Assembly (NCBI GenBank): GCA_008933995.1
Contig: WARS01000015.1
Coordinates: 5,831,861 to 5,895,860, forward strand
Length of the DNA: 64,000 nucleotides
Source of the DNA: Datnioides undecimradiatus
Lineage: Eukaryota > Chordata > Actinopteri > Lobotiformes > Datnioididae
Direction: 5' to 3'
Shown here: piece by piece, positions 50,801 to 61,600 of the stretch
Numbering within the stretch: position 1 is the stretch's first letter
How the letters are laid out: each line of letters opens with the position of its first letter
Translations under genes and position numbers: made by a program
The notes under the pieces: generated by a model
Database searches by the model: none
What the model was told of the DNA's origin: nothing
The model's input: the letters and a program-made list of their open reading frames with translations, nothing else

Positions 50801-53388
50801 TTCAGGCAAGTCTGCATTCAAATGAAAGTCAGGCAAACACACAGCAAATCAAACTGTGCTGCTCTGCACTTTGTTATTCAACCCAGCAGCACTGTCACTA
50901 GCTGTAGTGTAAGGCAATGGGAAGAGGAACTGAGATGAGGTGGAGTTTTGCTTCTGTGTCACAGGTAGACTCACTTCTAGTGCAGTGGGGAAGTAAACAC
51001 CGGATTCAGTGAGGTACTACTTCTTTTTTTTACCTCTTTTGGTAAGATTTAGACTGGGTAGTCTTTCAGTGACGTAGCTGCATTAGGTCGTTAATGCCAA
51101 ATACAATGTTACACATATCCATTAGGGTAATGTGGGTGGATAACCCAATGAGATTTTACTACTTACAACATCTGGAACCTAAATATCCATTGGTTTTCTT
51201 ATTCCCCTTGATTGGTAAGGTAAATAACACAGGTTTTTTTTTTTAAAATCTGTTTTTATCTCTATCTTATTAGTTGGATGTCTTACCATGTCCTAATGAG
51301 ACTAGTCAGAGTGCCATGACCTGGTCAAACGGCTGTACGGTGGTGACAAGTAGCTAAACACCACTAAACTGCTGCCTCATCCAAAAAGGGAAGTCTCATA
51401 TATGTTGAAAAGTTCCCAGCCGTGTGTTTTCACTTGCACTTAAAGCATGAAGTAATCCAGGACAGGCAGAGCAAAGAACGACAGCATTTATCATTTCATC
51501 GTTCACTGTGGCATTACTGTAAATGTTTTTGGCTTTCTCTTACTTTGACAATATCTTTTATAGGTAACAGTGAGGTAACTTTGTATGAAAATAGGAACTG
51601 CATGGCTGTGTATTTAGAACTTGATCAAATTAACTTTTAGGGAGGTGACACACTCATAAGCCACTTCAGTAAAGGGTGTTAATGTAAGCTTATTACACAG
51701 AGATCGAAAACAAAACACTTCAGTAGCACTCACACAGAGACAGCTTCTTCAACATTATAAGGACTACATAGCCACTGTTTGGCTAATTAATCACAGAAAA
51801 CAATGAACACGTAAGTATTTGCAGAAATTAATGTCTCGCTTTAATCTGTGACATAATGCATGGAAGTGTGTGGCTGGTTCTAACAAGCAGCGAGACAATA
51901 GTCGTGCAGGCAGTGCATTTACAAACAGGCTTGTTAATTATCAAATTGTAGAAGGAGTTTTATAAATGAGAATTACACGCAGGTCAGCCATGGATTCTGA
52001 CAGTTTTTACTCGCAAAGACAGTCAGTGCTATTCAGAGGGTTTCCTAATGTAGCTGAGCCACAGACCACATAATTAAGGCTTATCTTAACATTTATCAGT
52101 AACTCCTCTTTGTCCAAGACTCTCTTTCATCATAGATCTTTTGTCTGAGATGATCTCTGATTCTGCTTTTTGTCTTCCGTTGCATAGTGTGCTTTCAAAC
52201 AAGTCAGTAATACATGATTTGAATAACATGTACAGAAAATGGGTGGGAGCACAGAGGTGTACGTCTGTGTCACAACCAGCACTTTAAATGCGTATTAGCA
52301 GTTGTATTTAGCACCACCTCAAACACTTAATGTTGTTGGAAAAACAATGTTAGGTAATGTCTGGTCTGCCTTTGGTATTTTACTTTTCCCCCTCGCTTTC
52401 CTTCAGCTCTCTCTGTCTCTCACTCTCCCTATGCGTCAGCTCTGTCCCTTCATGATTTAGTTGTATAAATGTTGTATGGAGCATGTCTCATATCTGCAGC
52501 ATACTTGCCCGATGATGATTTATTTACATCAGATTAAAACAGACCTAGGGCATATGATCTTGAGGGCATAAGCCATATACTGTGATGTTGCTTTTTCAGG
52601 GGAATATGTCAGTTGCCAGGGAAGTGTGGGGTTAAGAATACTAGATTACTAAATCAAATCAGCTTTTTTTCTCTGACCTTTCACATCCCTGCAATAGCCT
52701 TATCTTTATTCTTATCATGTGTGGAGGTACCGGAGACAGAACTGCACCTCAGCTAGGCATGTTTAGTATGCTCTGTTCTTTCAGAGTTGAAAAATTGAAA
52801 ATGACTTTATGTTTTGCTTTTTAAAAATGTCAGGCAGTTGTGTGTTGAAATCGCAGAAACTTCACAGTGAGATGAGTCTAGCAGCAACATGGTAAACGAT
52901 GCTGTTTTTGTTTATGCATGTATTACCAATGCCTGAGTAGGAACAATCTATCACATATCACATTGTTTACAACAGAAGCATTTGCGGAATAAAGATGCAG
53001 CAGTAGCTTGTTTTGACTCAGTCAGTGTGGGAAATGTGATCCCTTAATGTGAGATTTGTCACTTCAGACACGTAAAGTATGCAGTTCATTTACCAGTACA
53101 CTGAAACTCCTTGTTCTGATTTTTTTTTTTTATATCAGCAGACAATGAGCTATGCCATTTAGTTGTGTCTTGGTCCAGCATTTGCTTAGAAGGTTAATCA
53201 ATGTGAAAAATCACTTTATTACTTTGTTTTTATCTGCCACCCTAAAGAACATGTCCTTGAAGTTTTAGGTCCCTGTCTCAGAAGCAGCCTAATGGTCTCA
53301 CATCTTTGAAAAAAAAACAAAACAGGTGTATTTCTTAAGAGAACCTTAAGAGAAAGCATCATTTACAAGTTCTTTTTATATTTTACAG
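47868..53388 (+). other. ccser1 5' UTR intron 1
   Basis: A 5.5-kb intron of the leader. The first 300 bases remain CpG-bearing. It includes a 12-bp inverted repeat (GCAGGCATTATC at 49477-49488 and its complement at 49552-49563). No coding exon is seen on either strand. Confidence 0.55.
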
Positions 53389-53526
53389 AGGAGCAACAGA
53401 AAGCATCTTGACTGGAAAATTAGGAATTGCCATGCTTTGCGTGTGGACAGGAGGACTCTACAGTGGGTGATTAAAAGAGCCCAACAACATCATTGGTACT
53501 GATCTACTGAACATTTGTTATCATTG
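53389..53526 (+). other. ccser1: Probable second untranslated exon of ccser1
   Basis: Acceptor ttttatattttacag and donor gtaagt bound 138 bases with no long frame. The following intron ends at the acceptor of the first coding exon. The exon contains a short uORF at 53433-53471. Supported by splice-site quality and position only. Confidence 0.5.
53433..53471 (+). other. Upstream ORF in ccser1 leader (12 codons)
   Basis: ATG at 53433 opens MLCVWTGGLYSG and stops at TGA 53469-53471. If the exon is included in the mRNA it would precede the main start and could reduce ccser1 translation. Confidence 0.4.
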
Positions 53527-53854
53527 GTAAGTTCAGGTGTGGTGCCACCGCAGAGCACAAAGTAAATTAAATGACAATAACTGTCACAGTAACAACCAGT
53601 TCACCCTGCTGCCGCCTGGCAAGCCATACAGAAGTATCCACTGCCTTAACACCACACTGTTTTTGGTTAGTATTAAGGGCTAAACTTACATTTTGTTCTG
53701 CAATCCTGTTGTGAATGTTCCAATTATTGGGATTACATTACAAACAAGGTTTTAAAAGTATTATAAACTCACTGCGCCGGTTTTGTTTATTATGAACCTA
53801 TGTTGATGCTTGCAATTTACAATGAATGTTTCTTCTGCTTGTTCTTCTGCTCAG
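53527..53854 (+). other. ccser1 leader intron 2
   Basis: A short GT-AG intron of 328 bases ending gttcttctgctcag. If it is retained, an in-frame ATG at 53826 would extend the protein by 18 residues; I consider that unlikely. Confidence 0.5.
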
Positions 53855-53879
53855 ACTTTCCCCTTGCCTCAGTGTCTCG

Positions 53880-54866
53880 ATGGGTGAATCAGGCTCACGC
53901 CGTTCCACACTTGTGTCCCGCCTGCCAATCTTCCGTCGCAGCAGCAGTAAGAGGCAGGAGTCGTTGCCCTCCTCTCCGTCTTCAGGTGGAGTGGGAAATG
54001 GTGTTCACAGCTCCTCACCCTCAAGCACCAACTCCAGCTCTGGCAGCACTGGAAAACGCCGGAGCCTTTTCCGCACTCCTTCTCTCAGTTTTGCAGCGAA
54101 ACGGAATAGTGAGCCTCGTGTCCAGCCTATAAACTTAAACCTCACACCGCCACTGACACAGGGCACTGACACAAATGGAAATAACCAGCAGACAATAACA
54201 ACATCATTGTCGACAGGTTTCAGTGATGGTGGCGGGCGCCCCAAATCACGTCACTCATTTGGTTTTGGTAGTCACAAGAAGAAAATTACACGCTCTCAGA
54301 CTGAGGATTTTGAGAAAGCGTCCTCGTCCTCCTCTACAGCCAATCGAAATGTGTTCATAAACTGCATCAGTGGCTCAGGGGCCAATGAGGGTGATGACTC
54401 TGGGTTCCTCGATGACTACAGCGGTGGCAGTAATAACAACAAGCAGTCGTCACGCCAGAAAAAACAGCTGCTGCCCAAATCTTTCTCAGCACACCACCGC
54501 TTCTCCCGGACCTCCGATCACCACAGACCTCCAGAAGTTAATCTGGAGCCACCAAGCTCCACCACCATCACCCCAGGGGGAGGAGGGCTCACCCCAGGGT
54601 CATGGCCAGGTGAGCTGCTTGGTGCCGGTGGTGAGAGCTCCCTTCAGTCCCCCATGATATCAGAAGACCGAACCACCGCCATCACCCCTTCAGAGTTTGT
54701 CCCCATCACAGAGGATTCTGTATCCGAGGTTGATGCTTTGCCAGCTCCCAGCCCTGGATCTGGTTTGGGCCCAGGACCTGCCTCTGTGCCTGGACAGGCT
54801 TCTGACACATCACCACCTGACCCCCCACCTCCAGAAACCTTCAGTGTGGCTGTCTCTACCTCCCAG
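53880..54866 (+). CDS. ccser1: ccser1 first coding exon
   Basis: The exon starts at 53855 with a 25-base leader, and ATG at 53880 was chosen because human CCSER1 starts MGDSGSRRSTL. It contains 329 codons ending VSTSQ in phase 0 before gtagct. Ser, Thr, Gly, Pro and Asn dominate, with a basic KKKITRSQTEDFEK patch. The exon also carries CAC/CCA-rich Pro stretches near 54550-54600 and 54810-54835. Confidence 0.96.
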
Positions 54867-57800
54867 GTAGCTTGGTTTTCTTTACTCTGACTTTCTGAAT
54901 CATCTTAGTTGCTTTGAAATCAAATGAGCAAATCCATGTGTAGACATATGGTATGCTTCATTTTGAAATATTGCTTGTAATCTGCAAACAGGAACAAACA
55001 GGAATATATTTGGGAAAAGAAGGTGATATTAGTGCTTCAGAAATGAGCACTACAGCCACAGGTGCCCTTGGATGTCAGGAACAAAAATCATAAAAGTGGA
55101 ATATTTATGACCACTGTGGGGAATCTGTGAAAAGTGGAATGAAACTTGAGCACTGGGCATGAAAAGTCCTTTTTATTGAAAGAGCTAGGCATGAAAAAGA
55201 AAACCTATGCATGTCTGCAAACTGCTCTGCACATTTCACACCTTTGTGCTCACAACTTTTCCACCTTCAAAGAATTTACTCTATTTTATTTCCTGATAAA
55301 GGCAGGAACGCCAGAAAGGAAACTGTTTACCTAGTTGCAAAGACAAAGCTCTGTACTTAGGCCATTGAAGAGTAAATACTGTATGATTGTGTTATCTAAA
55401 CACGCGCACTGGTGCCTGAGGACACAAATATCCACCTACTAAATGAGTGCTTAAGTGGTTTCTCTTCTCTGTAAACTCTGTTTTGCCTCATTGTTCAGTT
55501 GTTCTTCTATTTGAATGTGACATATTAAAATGCTGTTTAAGCTCTGTCTGCTTTTACACATATTCATGAAATGTCCTCCTTTCAGGTTTTCTTCACTCCA
55601 GCTCAGTCCAGCACTGAAAAACCTTTACTCCCTGACACCAGCACAGCCAACAACACAGATTATGAGACTGCCATTTCCCTCTCAGAGCCTGAGACAGCTG
55701 TGCCCTGCCTACCTCTGCAGGAACAATCGCTGGAAGAGAGGAAGGAGAGGGAGGAGGAGAGAAAGGAAGCGAGGGACAAGGTGTCAGAAGAACAGAGGAA
55801 GGAGCTGGTGGAGGAAAGGAAGGCAGGTTACCACACAGAGACCACAAGTGATAGCGAGGCATGTGTGGTGCGCAGTGAGGGTTGTCACTCTAACCCAGAG
55901 CAATCGGAAAGGAGGGCAAGACACACGCTGTCTGTTCAAGAAAGAGGAAGCTTCTGTGGTTGCCACGAACCCAGGTCCTCTCACTTGAGGAAACCACATG
56001 CAGGTATGAAACTCATGCAAACACTAGTAGGTAAATCACAGATTTACATACACAGCCACACATCCACACAAACACTACAATATCATAGTGGACAATGGGA
56101 GTTGGCAACCTGTGCAGATTCTCCATTATAACTGAGAGACATAGGCAGACACACACTTGGATACTAGTATTATCATAAACATGCAAATTATATCTGCATT
56201 ATAATTTTTTATATATTTACATTTCAAAGCCATATATGCTAATACTGATATGACGGGTCCATGATAGGAAAAATATTGACCTACATTATTCATTTTTATT
56301 ATTATTATGTATATTAAACATTAATGAAAAATCATTAATGTTTAAAAAGGCTCTGTTTACATTTATCTTACTGTAGGCTCTGATGTGAGCAAATTACCAT
56401 ATACAGTCAGTGTAATCCATGTATTCATCAAAAACATGCAGTTATCGCTACCAAAATGAGTGTGACGGCATTTATGAGGTGGTTAAAGTGATGCCATCCT
56501 CCTGCTCCTGTAGTGTTGTTTGATTTTATTGCTTCCTCGTGCGTGACTAAAAAGTGAACAAGTGTGAGAAACGTAGCAAATAAAAATCTTTTCAAGCTCA
56601 TTAGGAAGCCTTGCAAAAAGATTCCACCAGGAAAGTCAAATACAGAGGTGATGAAAACTGGCCTGATCGGAATCAATGTGTTATTAGATTTGTGTCACTC
56701 AGCTTGTTTCCTCTTGCTAATTTATAACTACTATGTGGTGAAATGGTTTTACTAAAGGTTGTCTGTGTTTTCAAACGTGTTTTAAAATGATTGCAAGACA
56801 GTGTACTGCTTGAAAACTGAACTGCTGCAGCTGTCACTCCTCCTAGTAACAGTATCTCGGACAGTTAATCTGGAAAAATGCCTCAGTCTAATAAATCAGT
56901 GTCAGTTGTGGGTAGACAGTGGAGAAAGAGTGTGTGTCATCCTGAAAATGTATTCCTTGACCAAAGATGATTTGTCACTATCCTCCTCACTTCTCTTCTA
57001 GCTGCTGAAACATATTGCAAAGATTTTTTTTTCCCAGTCAAGGCCTCTGGTAACAAAAACAAGTCTGCTGTCCATTGCTCTGCCTTCCAACAGTTGTTTA
57101 CCTCATAGAAGATGATGATCAGACACTGAAAAACATGAACTCCTGGCTGATTTTATTAGCATTTCTGGAAACAGATCATTCAAACTCATAAAGAGTGTTG
57201 GCCAATTTAGAGTTTCAATAGGACTAAGTAATTCACCACGTAATCAGGAATCAGAGCTGCAACTAATTGCATTTTGCCAATACTGAAATGTCAATTTATT
57301 AATGTTCTGCTTGCAGACAGAGCAGTATCAAAGTCACAGTATTCAACAAAATAATAAGGATTACAATTTCATTCATAAATGAGGTCATAGGTACAATCCA
57401 GCACAACTGCTGTTTAAGTAGTTATAGCTGAAATGCTCAATTTGATTTCATCTCTCTGTTGTGTTAGAAGCTCTGGAAGAACTGTAACTGTGACTGATGT
57501 AACCATACGATTTATGCTCTTATGTGACTTTGACTTATGTGACTGTGATGGCATGATTGCAGGATCACCTGCCAGCAATCACTTAGTGTGGAGTAAACAG
57601 TTATTCGCTATACATGCTTGTGAGAAAGCAGCTGAATATTGATTTACCCTTACTGAATTTCTAGCTGCTAGGCAGTGTGAACTACAAACTTCAGCGATAA
57701 CATGATGAGCTTTCTGCTGGACTCTGCAACAACGGAATTTTAAGATATTCATTTTCAGAAACAGTGTCACAGGCCTCTGGTATGTTGTTCCTCGGGTGGT

Positions 57801-58675
57801 TTGATTTGTCTTGCGGGTTGAAATGGTCTGAATCTCTAAAAAAGTGGTTGGAGACTTTCTTCAGAGTTTTGTTGCTCAGTGTGAAACCAAAACTGCAAAT
57901 CCATGCTCAGTTTTTTTACAGACTTAGCCTACACAGACCAGGGAGAACACAAACACAAACACACATACACATACAGGGGAAAGTGTGTATTTGGTCGTCT
58001 TCATGTGTGTGAAAGAGAAAGAGAAAATGATAAAGAGGAAGTGTTTAATATGAAGTGCTGTTTTTAACGCGTTTTATACATTGTTGCTCAATCAGAGGAA
58101 GTGTTATTGTCTGTCTGTTTTCACATCTGCCTATCAGCAGATCAAAATAGAGCAAGTTAAATAATCTATTGTTTTGTCTGACTGAAGAGCATTGCCCCCT
58201 GAAATATCATTTCTTCTTCTTCTACTTTGTATTGTTACACAGCAAGCTTACAGGCATAAACAGGCATAAATACCATTTGACCAAAAGCAATATGGCTGAA
58301 GAGCTTCATAAGGGGAAGCGTCAACTTCATTTAAAATGCTGACTAAGGAGGAGCTGCTTTCAATTGGCAATATCATAAAAATATTATTATGCGTCTGCTT
58401 ATGGAATCAATGTTACAATAGTTTTACTTCAGTTTGATATGTCTCTCTCTGTCTATCTGACTTTCTCTCCTCACTTCTTTTTTCCTCCAGCCTCTCTCTG
58501 TAGCAGCGTCAGCCCCTATCATGAGGTGATGCGGATGGAGAGGCGTTTGCGCTCCTCGTCTGAGGGAGCTGGTGGGCCTCGTATCCATGGAAACCACAGA
58601 GATGCCCCAGGCATGGAGGGATGTGGTCTGCTTAAACACAGAAACAACTCTTCATCGTCCAAACTGGGAAGTCTG
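53880..58675 (+). CDS. ccser1: Coiled-coil serine-rich protein 1 (5' coding exons, partial)
   Basis: Three coding exons, 53880-54866, 55586-56003 and 58491-58675, make 530 residues in one frame. The gene continues beyond the window. The start MGESGSRRSTLVSRLPIFRR and the run VHSSSPSSTNSSSGSTGKR are almost identical to human CCSER1 (FAM190A). NRNVFINCISGS, EGDDSGFLDDY, LLPKSFSAHHRFSR, TPSEFVPITEDSVSE and ERRLRSSSEG are further conserved blocks in the same order. The N-terminal half is a disordered Ser-rich region; the coiled coil lies further downstream, outside this window. The human protein has been linked to cytokinesis and its gene lies in a common fragile site. The molecular function is not well defined. 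CCSER2 was excluded because its N-terminus is different. Confidence 0.95.
54867..55585 (+). other. ccser1 intron
   Basis: A 0.7-kb GT-AG intron between coding exons. No other feature is seen. Confidence 0.8.
55586..56003 (+). CDS. ccser1: ccser1 second coding exon with charged segment
   Basis: Acceptor cctcctttcag, donor gtatga (phase 1). It encodes VFFTPAQSSTEKPLLPDTS and on to SSHLRKPHA. The middle is Glu/Lys/Arg-rich (LEERKEREEERKEARDK, then EEQRKELVEERK), probably a single charged helix. The sequence is much less similar to the human protein than the neighbouring exons. It is assigned by splice phase and position. Confidence 0.85.
56004..58490 (+). other. ccser1 intron with perfect hairpin
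   Basis: A 2.5-kb GT-AG intron. It holds a perfect 14-bp-arm hairpin at 56314-56345, a faint repeat phrase near 57249-57266 (cagagctgcaactaatt), a tandem duplication of acaggcataa at 58252-58271, and a strong pyrimidine tract before 58490. No gene is seen. Confidence 0.7.
56314..56345. repeat. Perfect hairpin, 14-bp arms, 4-base loop
   Basis: TTAAACATTAATGA, loop AAAA, then the exact reverse complement. AT-rich and intronic. No transposon ends are recognised around it. Confidence 0.9.
58491..58675 (+). CDS. ccser1: ccser1 third coding exon
   Basis: Acceptor tttcctccag. It encodes ASLCSSVSPYHEVMRMERRL, RSSSEGAGGPRIHGN and LLKHRNNSSSSKLGSL, and ends in phase 0 before gtaggt. It aligns with human ASSLSPFREGRFIERRLRS... 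and SSSSKMNSL. Confidence 0.93.
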
Positions 58676-61600
58676 GTAGGTTTGTGTGTGTGTAAAATAG
58701 TTCCAATTAAAATGGTTACACAAAGCATAACAAGACACATCCACAAATGCACATGCAGTTATCTAACTAAATGGCACATTGTGTGCCACTTGCTCTTCTG
58801 TACATCCTTACAGTTAGGCAAGCCAGAGCACAGCAAGTTAACTTGTATAGAACGTTTGCAAACACAGAGGCAAATGAAAGTACATTATGTAAGGCAAATA
58901 ATAATAATATTAATGTAGTTAGAACAGAAAAACTGAATAAAAACAGAACATTCTGAGATACATTAATGCACTTTTATAACCAAAATATAATTACAGTTGA
59001 GAAAATTAATAGTTCCAAGACACAGAAAAACAAGAGTGAAGACTAAGAACACTGTCCATCTTAACCAGTCGTTTCTCCAATCTAGATCATGTTTGTTTCT
59101 TGCATGTTTGTTTCTTGCGTCTCTATGCGCCACTCACACCCTTTAAATTTGTATTCTTCTGCATTCTGTTGCTTTCTCAGTGTATAACTTTACAAACAAA
59201 ACAAAATGTAGCACAGAGAATATTTTAGTCAACTCCGTTTCTTCCAGCATCACAAATGAAATGTTGTTTATAACACATTGTTTTTTTTTCTGTGTCACAA
59301 TACTCTTAAATCTAAAGCGATTGCAAAAATGCTTTAAAAGTTTGGCACAACAGTGTGTGTTGTGACATGAAGTTTGACAAAAATTGACAAAAATATTGCA
59401 TTTATATTTATAGAGTAAGTGCAGATGGGGGAACTATGCAAAATCTCTCTCTCACACACACACACAGAGCTCACAAACTCTCTCACAATTTGTTTTATGA
59501 TAAGGGACCAGACGCCCCCCCCAGAAGGAATTATTTTTGTGACCTACTCTCAAACTAGTTTTTTGATGTAGAAGTTTTTGAATGAAATGTAAAGAAAGCT
59601 AAGTAAGAAATGTCACATGTGTTAAGCAACAAGTTTGTGTTGACTTCACCTCAAGTGTTAATATGTCACTTAGTACAAATATCCAAGAGCTCAAGTTAAG
59701 CATTGGATAACAAACACTGTATGCGGGTACACATGAATTTTGAAAAACACATAATAAAATTCTGGTTTCCTGCATTTTAAGCTATTTAAGGCAAAGCCCT
59801 GCCATGAAGTTGAGTGCAAGTGTGAATGGATAAAGTACTTTGAAAAACTTCTTCAGTCATCTGTAGGATTTAGCTTAGGCTGTCTAACAAACACTGAACC
59901 TGTGTTTGTTGATACATGCTGTAGCTATATTCACATTTGTTTCTACAGAAGGGCTATAGCTGCTATTGTGCATGGTCGGTTTTCTTGTACCACACATGAG
60001 GAAGCTCTGCAGGAGGAAAGCTAGTTTAAGCCAATCCCATTTATTTTACCGGGGACTATAGGCTTTTACAGAGAGATTAAAAAGGGCAGGGATATACGCA
60101 GCACGTTGCAATGTACTTTAGTCTAGTCTGCATCTGCTTCTTGACATACACTTCACCAAACATAGAGTAATCTCTTCCTTTCCTTCTTCAAGCATATGAA
60201 GGGCTCTTCAGGGGCCTAAGTCTTGCAGAAAAAGTAGGAGTCTTGGAGTGTATATTAAATTATGCACTACCACATCTCTCCTCTCTTTTAGCTTCATCAA
60301 ACTTAGTTGGTTAGCAAAGGGCACTTGTAGCTAAAAGGACTGGACTGGACTGATACACCTGAGCCTTTGTCGTTTGCCTTTGCCTTAGTGTGTTTTGTAA
60401 CATGAACAATGCTGTGAATTATGCAAGCCATAACATCTTCTATGTAAATACATAACTAAAGCGAGTGAGGGTGTAAAAAAGAAATTTAATGGTCTGCTCA
60501 TTGTTTATGCATATACAAAGTGGCTGACTGTGGTGTTTATGTGTGAGAGAGTCCTTTGGGACAGGGCACCTGTGCAAGGCAAAGCAAAGAGTGACTAAAG
60601 CAGACAATACTCAACAGTATGTTAGGTGAATTTTGTTCATTATTATCATAAAGGAAATGAAGATATGATTTGCGGAGACAGATGACTAATTTGTTGAATT
60701 CACACATACCTCTGTGAAGCGAGGCAAGACTCTTGAACTGTTTGGTGATCACATTTCAGTGTTTCTTGTCATTTTGATACCTCTTTGGGATGCTTTGAAA
60801 TATTTATTTTACCAGCATATAGACTGCTGTTTGCTCATACATTTCCCAGTGACAGCTGTCATAAGATTGAGGCAGGATAACTGAGATAAGAGAGAATATT
60901 TTAAGAGTGTCTTCAGTAATTTTTTTTCCAACCAGAATTGAATGTAATCACAGAGACAAGCTGAACAAGTTTAAACAGCGCTTTTGTTTGTAGTTTGATT
61001 GACATATATGTCACAAAAGATCAACTACAACCTGCTTTATTTTGACTGTTACTTATGCATATCAACAGTTACTTTGCAGCTTGCTTGCTAGACAGTGTTG
61101 TAATGCAGAGTGCCTCTTGTTTTCATATCCTCCAGTCTGATTGCTGCCTTGTAAAGGCTAGATATCATCAGTGGCACTTGTATTAATCATACAACAGCTA
61201 AGGACTCACTTCCTCTCCCTGACAGAATTTGTAATAACGACAACCAGACGGCTTGCTTTTAAAATGAAAACCAGTGAAGATGTTTGCAAATATATTTTTT
61301 GAATTCTCACACTGCCCAAAGACCTCCATATAAAAGCAGTAACAATTATCATACACCTGAGATGGAATCGAGTTTCAAATCCGATCGTTTTCTCTGAGGC
61401 TACATTTCTTAATGTCAGCTGGTGACACAGCACAGTGCTGAAAGCAGTGGTTGATTAAAAAAAACTCAATTATTTCATGACTAATTCGTAACCATTCATA
61501 TTCATTGGCTCCAACGTTTAGATGAGCCAAAATTACTGTAAAATAACCAGCATTAGTAGTATACATACACATAGTATTATTATGTGGTAAAGTGAAGAAT

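Noticed and set aside
53826..53879. N-terminal extension of ccser1 from the ATG at 53826
   Set aside because: This ATG lies in the intron before the acceptor at 53854, and the human protein starts at the position matching 53880.
54005..54244. Minus-strand frame opposite ccser1 exon
   Set aside because: Shadow of the Ser-rich coding exon; no independent support.
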